64,000 bases of DNA, taken from NCBI GenBank assembly GCA_900167215.1, contig FUZS01000007.1, positions 1 to 64,000 on the forward strand. The letters are read 5' to 3'. A model generated the notes under the pieces. That model was not told the DNA's origin. It searched no databases and worked only from the letters and a program-made list of their open reading frames with translations. The translations under genes were made by a program, and so were the position numbers. Positions 60,558-64,000 of the stretch are shown here, one piece after another. The first letter of the stretch is position 1, and every line of letters starts with the position of its first letter. Source of the DNA: [Eubacterium] yurii. Lineage in GTDB: Bacteria > Bacillota > Clostridia > Peptostreptococcales > Filifactoraceae.

Positions 60558-60682
60558 TACTATTATCTATTTTAATCTATGGATAATTCTAATAAGCAGT
60601 TTTTAAAAATTAGTAAATGATTTATGACTTTATTATAAATATACCTAAAATATTTTATCCATTATTTTATTTGATTTTAGTA
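60558..60682 (+). repeat. Family B repeat, copy 9
   Basis: Starts TACTATTATCTATTTTAATC and ends TATTTGATTTTAGTA. It directly follows the sbcC hairpin. Confidence 0.82.
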
Positions 60683-60947
60683 TTAGTTGCCTATATAACT
60701 TATTACTACCGATATTTTTTTAAATCAATAGATTATTGAATTTATTCTTTTTATATACTGATTTTCATAAGATTAAAGGAAAAAAATATCTTTTGTTTTC
60801 TTGTAATTACAATTAAATTAGGAATATATAAAAGTTGAGTTTTCCACCTTTTATTAATAATCAGCATTAATAAATATGAATGACTTTTTTTGCATACATT
60901 ACTATTAGTATAAGTGAAAAAATAATAAATAATTCCTTTATTTACTA
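60683..60947. other. AT-rich gap between sbcC and the ROK gene
   Basis: No ORF. TACTATTAGTA at about 60900 looks like the joined ends of a repeat without its middle. No terminator was found for the ROK gene in the stretch next to its stop. Confidence 0.35.
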
Positions 60948-61880
60948 TTATAGCATTGCAGCTCCTATTATTCCTGCATCATTTCCAAGCTTTGCAGGTA
61001 CAATTTTAGCAAAAGGAAGATTTTTAAACATTATCTTAGCCTTGACTTCTTCATACAGTCTGTCAATATATGAATCATAGGCACCGACAAGTCCGCCACC
61101 AATTACTATAACTTCTGGAGAAAATATATTTATAAGATTGGCTATTCCTATAGAAAGATAGTAAACAAACCTGTCCACCACTTTTTTTGATACCTCATCG
61201 CCTTCTACAGCTGACTCAAATACCATCTTGGCAGTAATACTGCCCGGTCTTACACTTTTTAATACAGTTTCTTCTTCCGTTTCAGCAGCCAACTTACGAG
61301 CATAACTTTGTACTGCCGAAGCTGAACAAAATGTCTCAAGACAGCCGTTATTTCCGCAACTGCAACTGTAATAATTTTCTCCTACTATCATGTGCCCTAT
61401 TTCAGAGCCTATGCCCAAATTACCTGAATATTTCACCCCGTTTATTATTATTCCGCCACCTACTCCTGTACCAAGCGTCAACATTATAGCGTTTTTTACA
61501 TCCTTTATACTTCCTATTTTATGTTCTGCCACACAGGCTATAGTCGCATCATTATCTATAGAAATCTTTATATTTTTAAACTCTTCTCTAAGCACTCCAC
61601 CCAAATCCACATTAGTCCAAAAAAGGTTTGTAGCATAGTGTATCTTGCCGTTTTCATCTGCCACTCCGGGTATGCCAATGCCTATGGCATCTACATCTTC
61701 AATTGCACAATTTGCCTGACTTAGCAAATCATAAATCATCTTTATAATATTTTGAGAAATTACACCAAAGCCTTTTTCAACTTCTGTTGCTATGTTATAA
61801 GAGTGAATTATATTCATATTTTCGTCAACTAATCCGGATTTTATACTCATTCCGCCAATATCAATACCTATTTTTTTCAT
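60948..61880 (-). CDS. ROK-family sugar kinase, probable glucokinase
   Basis: The 310-residue protein begins with the ATP-binding GIDIGGMSIKSGLVD. The ROK sugar-binding and zinc motifs are present: GSEIGHMIV and the zinc-site segment CSCGNNGCLETFCS near residue 170. Glucokinase is the most likely activity, and with zwf/gnd in the window it would feed glucose 6-phosphate to the pentose pathway. ATG at 61880 fits AGGGGGG at 6 nt; the TTG at 61895 lies upstream of that site and is not used. Confidence 0.9.
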   Translation of the reverse strand: MKKIGIDIGGMSIKSGLVDENMNIIHSYNIATEVEKGFGVISQNIIKMIYDLLSQANCAIEDVDAIGIGIPGVADENGKIHYATNLFWTNVDLGGVLREEFKNIKISIDNDATIACVAEHKIGSIKDVKNAIMLTLGTGVGGGIIINGVKYSGNLGIGSEIGHMIVGENYYSCSCGNNGCLETFCSASAVQSYARKLAAETEEETVLKSVRPGSITAKMVFESAVEGDEVSKKVVDRFVYYLSIGIANLINIFSPEVIVIGGGLVGAYDSYIDRLYEEVKAKIMFKNLPFAKIVPAKLGNDAGIIGAAML

Positions 61881-61956
61881 ATATCCCCCCTGCAAAAATA
61901 TCTTATTTTTGGTATAATTATTATATCATAAAAAAATTATATTTAAAGGAAAGATT

Positions 61957-63273
61957 ATGAAAATAAAATTAAAATTAAGAAGAGCGTCATTTTTCATCTT
62001 CGTCTTTGTTTTTTTGATGGCTGTTATTCTGGTAAATATTGACATCTCAAGTCATAAAAACATAGAAAAAGAAGTAAAAAATTTCATAACGAAGATAGAA
62101 AAAGTCGAATTCTCAAACGACAAAATCTACATATACACAAGCAATATACTTATTAAATCTTTTATATCAGACTTAGATTATAAAGTAGGAGACATACTTG
62201 AACTAAGCGGAAAATTGAAAGATAACCTGTCTTTGGAAAATAAATCATACGGTCTCTACTTAAAAAGCAAGGGCTACGACTATACTATAAGTGCAAGTAA
62301 AATGAAGAAAATAGGTGAAGAAGAAAATTTATTCAGCCATATATTTGAGATAAGACAAAGTATCTCTTCATGGATTGACCTTGTCTTTCCAAAATACAAC
62401 GGAATAATAAAGGCTCTGACTGTTTCAGACAGGCAAAATATAAGCGATGAAGATAAGAGTCTATTTTCAAAATCAGGTCTAAGCCACATCATCAGCATAT
62501 CAGGCTTTCATATAGTGCTTGTAAGTTCGATATTTTTCAGCATGTTCTTCTTCTTGCCTAAGAAATACAGATATATCATCTCTGCAATAATTACTCTTTT
62601 TTATGTTGCAATTACAGGATTTAATCCGCCTTGCGTCAGGGCTTATGTCTTTTACATCAGCTATATATCTGCAATCTTATTGCAAAAGAGATACGACATA
62701 TTTTCAGTAGGATTTTTGCTTGCATCGCTATATATGGCTCTCAATCCTTATATTATATTTAATATAGGATTTTGCCTGTCATTTATGTGTGTATTTTCTA
62801 TTGCTATGTTTTACAAAGGAATATTTGCTTTTTTAAAAAGACGTACCATACAATTAGGAATAAGATTTGGCGATATTCCAAAGGCAACAGTATCTGCAAT
62901 CAGCGTAACTGTAGCCTCTTATGTCTTGACTTTACCCTATTTATATTACAATATAGGCGTTATAAGTTTTATTTCAGTGCTTTCAAATATCATAAGCATT
63001 CCTATTATATCTCTTGCCTATCCCTTTATTATGCTAAGTCTGTTATTTATGAATATTCCGTTTTTATGTACTGTATTTGCAAATATAGTAAATTTTTTGC
63101 TAACTATATTTTATAAATCTAATGAGCTCCTGATAAATCTACCCTTTGCCTATGTGGAAATACAAGAGAGAAAATTATCCTATGTTCTATGCGCCTATGT
63201 ACTTATATTATGCGCTTATCACATTCATATAAAAAATAAAATTGAAAAAAATATGTTTGTAGCAAAAAAATAA
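61957..63273 (+). CDS. ComEC/Rec2-type competence membrane protein without nuclease-like domain
   Basis: A 438-residue protein with an N-terminal membrane segment and OB-like DUF4131 region (to about 130), then the Competence domain with about eight membrane segments. The hallmark GLSHIISISGFHIVLVS is near residue 174, and ITGFNPPCVRAYVFY follows. Full ComEC carries a C-terminal metallo-beta-lactamase-like domain of some 250 residues; here the protein stops after the membrane part. ComEC forms the DNA-uptake channel. Either the nuclease domain is encoded elsewhere or this is a reduced form. Confidence 0.9.
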   Translation: MKIKLKLRRASFFIFVFVFLMAVILVNIDISSHKNIEKEVKNFITKIEKVEFSNDKIYIYTSNILIKSFISDLDYKVGDILELSGKLKDNLSLENKSYGLYLKSKGYDYTISASKMKKIGEEENLFSHIFEIRQSISSWIDLVFPKYNGIIKALTVSDRQNISDEDKSLFSKSGLSHIISISGFHIVLVSSIFFSMFFFLPKKYRYIISAIITLFYVAITGFNPPCVRAYVFYISYISAILLQKRYDIFSVGFLLASLYMALNPYIIFNIGFCLSFMCVFSIAMFYKGIFAFLKRRTIQLGIRFGDIPKATVSAISVTVASYVLTLPYLYYNIGVISFISVLSNIISIPIISLAYPFIMLSLLFMNIPFLCTVFANIVNFLLTIFYKSNELLINLPFAYVEIQERKLSYVLCAYVLILCAYHIHIKNKIEKNMFVAKK

Positions 63274-63306
63274 TACCAAGTTCTTATATTTATACTTAGT
63301 ATTATT
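63269..63306. terminator. Shared terminator of comEC and the flavodoxin gene
   Basis: AATAATACCAAG pairs with CTTAGTATTATT with one mismatch around a 14-nt loop. It overlaps the comEC stop and lies 10 bp from the flavodoxin stop, serving converging genes. Confidence 0.65.
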
Positions 63307-63315
63307 TTATATCTA

Positions 63316-63777
63316 TTACAGCTTTTTAACATCTTCAATCCACTTGGCATAGTTTGTCTTATTAATAATTGAATGATTGAAAGGAAGCTGAATTTTGGCA
63401 TTTCCTATTGACTCTTCCAAGGCTTTAAGAGTTGCTTTTACATTTGTTGAGCCTGAAGTAGCAAAAGGAACTATCTTCTTTCCGTCCAAATCATACTTTT
63501 TCAAATAGTCGGTAACTATAACAGGCGGTTTACTAAACCAGACAGGGTATCCTACCAAAATAACATCCACATCTGATATGTCTATAATAGGCGCAAAATA
63601 CTTAGCCACCTCACCTGACTTTTTTTCCTTACGAGATCTTGCAATAGCTTTGAAATATGAACCGTATGACACCTCCGGTTCTATACTTATCATTTCGCAT
63701 CCAAGGTCTTTTTTTATATTTTCTGCAATTTTCTTTGTCTTTCCACTGTTTGAATAGTAAAATATTATCGCTTTCAT
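63316..63777 (-). CDS. Flavodoxin
   Basis: The 153-residue protein has the FMN phosphate loop YYSNSGKTKKIAENI at the start and LVGYPVWFSKPPVIVTDYL later, with the SGSTNVKATLKALEE segment of the longer-chain flavodoxin_4-like group. It is a soluble low-potential electron carrier or flavoprotein reductase. It is not linked to an obvious partner gene. Confidence 0.9.
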   Translation of the reverse strand: MKAIIFYYSNSGKTKKIAENIKKDLGCEMISIEPEVSYGSYFKAIARSRKEKKSGEVAKYFAPIIDISDVDVILVGYPVWFSKPPVIVTDYLKKYDLDGKKIVPFATSGSTNVKATLKALEESIGNAKIQLPFNHSIINKTNYAKWIEDVKKL

Positions 63778-64000
63778 AATCTAAGCTCCTATTAATTGAT
63801 ATATTCTTTTTAATACTTACTCTTAATAATGTCTTTATCACAAATATATATCTTTGAACTACCAACATTATACAACTTTTTATTCTATTTTTAAAGTAAA
63901 GTGATTTTTTTATCATATAATTTTCACTTATTAATATTACATTATTTCCAAGTCTATATATTGTAATTCAAAACACAGTCTGACAGAGATACTACATAGC
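63778..64000. other. AT-rich DNA at the window end
   Basis: It should hold the flavodoxin promoter. No gene start or repeat copy was recognised before the edge. Confidence 0.35.

Noticed and set aside
63629-63916. ORF of 95 codons overlapping the flavodoxin start
   Set aside because: Different frame over a conserved gene start, with no recognisable domain.
1-64000. tRNA, rRNA and prophage genes
   Set aside because: No tRNA-like cloverleaf, rRNA segment or phage structural gene was recognised by eye; a dedicated search could still find a tRNA.

Overview
The window is AT-rich DNA from a low-G+C Gram-positive anaerobe of the class Clostridia. Supporting signs are Shine-Dalgarno sites of the AAGGAGG type before nearly every gene, S-layer-homology (SLH) and copper-amine-oxidase-N ('stalk') surface proteins, several flavodoxin/ferredoxin genes, histidine fermentation genes and the paired TIGR03960/TIGR03936 radical-SAM genes. 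The family mix resembles Peptostreptococcaceae and relatives (Filifactor, Peptoanaerobacter, Eubacterium yurii). That placement is inference; no rRNA gene is present to confirm it.

Layout. 1-0.8 kb: truncated IS256 transposase. 1-12.4 kb (all minus strand): efp, a cyclase-family gene coupled to zwf, gnd, tsaE, a secreted cell-wall amidase, a ModC-like ATPase, the radical-SAM pair and ruvA. 12.7-17.2 kb: a MacAB-like export system. 17.9-21.7 kb: a GNAT gene, then a cluster of WYL regulator, GyrI-like protein, ClbS/DfsB-like protein and radical-SAM protein that looks like small-molecule or genotoxin defence. 21.9-23.7 kb: PadR regulator with a clear promoter/operator, then a broken and an intact copy of a CPBP membrane protease. 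23.7-24.8 kb: cation efflux. 25.2-27.5 kb: panD-panC-BASS transporter behind a structured leader. 28-36.6 kb: histidine utilisation genes (hutI, hutU, hutD, YuiF-like transporter, hutH). 37-45.4 kb: SemiSWEET, an AgrA/AgrC-like two-component system, a small peptide ORF and a 1720-residue SLH surface protein; the two-component genes are visibly richer in G+C than their surroundings. 45.8-51.3 kb: flavodoxin/ferredoxin proteins, a DUF4300 lipoprotein, DJ-1/PfpI, VOC and GNAT genes. 52-55.3 kb: AbrB-like regulator with alpha/beta hydrolase, then an IS630 element beside a truncated IS30 gene. 55.7-63.8 kb: secreted stalk-domain protein, sbcC, ROK sugar kinase, a comEC form without its nuclease-like domain, and a flavodoxin.

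The dominant unexplained structure is two families of short palindromic repeats scattered between genes. Family A (about 113 bp, 8 copies) carries the terminal sequences of the IS630 element in this window, so it is very probably a non-autonomous derivative (MITE) of it. Family B (about 118-125 bp, 10 copies including partial ones) has different inverted ends but also starts TACTA, ends TAGTA and uses TA targets. Three places show one family inserted in or at the edge of the other. The IS630 transposase is split into two frames across an A7 run in the right phase for programmed -1 frameshifting.

Other points of interest are the pairing of two protein families known to open cyclopropane warheads, a pantothenate operon lacking panB/panE but carrying a PanS-like transporter, terminator-like hairpins directly upstream of panD, hutD and yuiF, and a 34-bp near-perfect palindrome at the abrB-hydrolase promoter. 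I saw no tRNA, rRNA, CRISPR array or prophage module.
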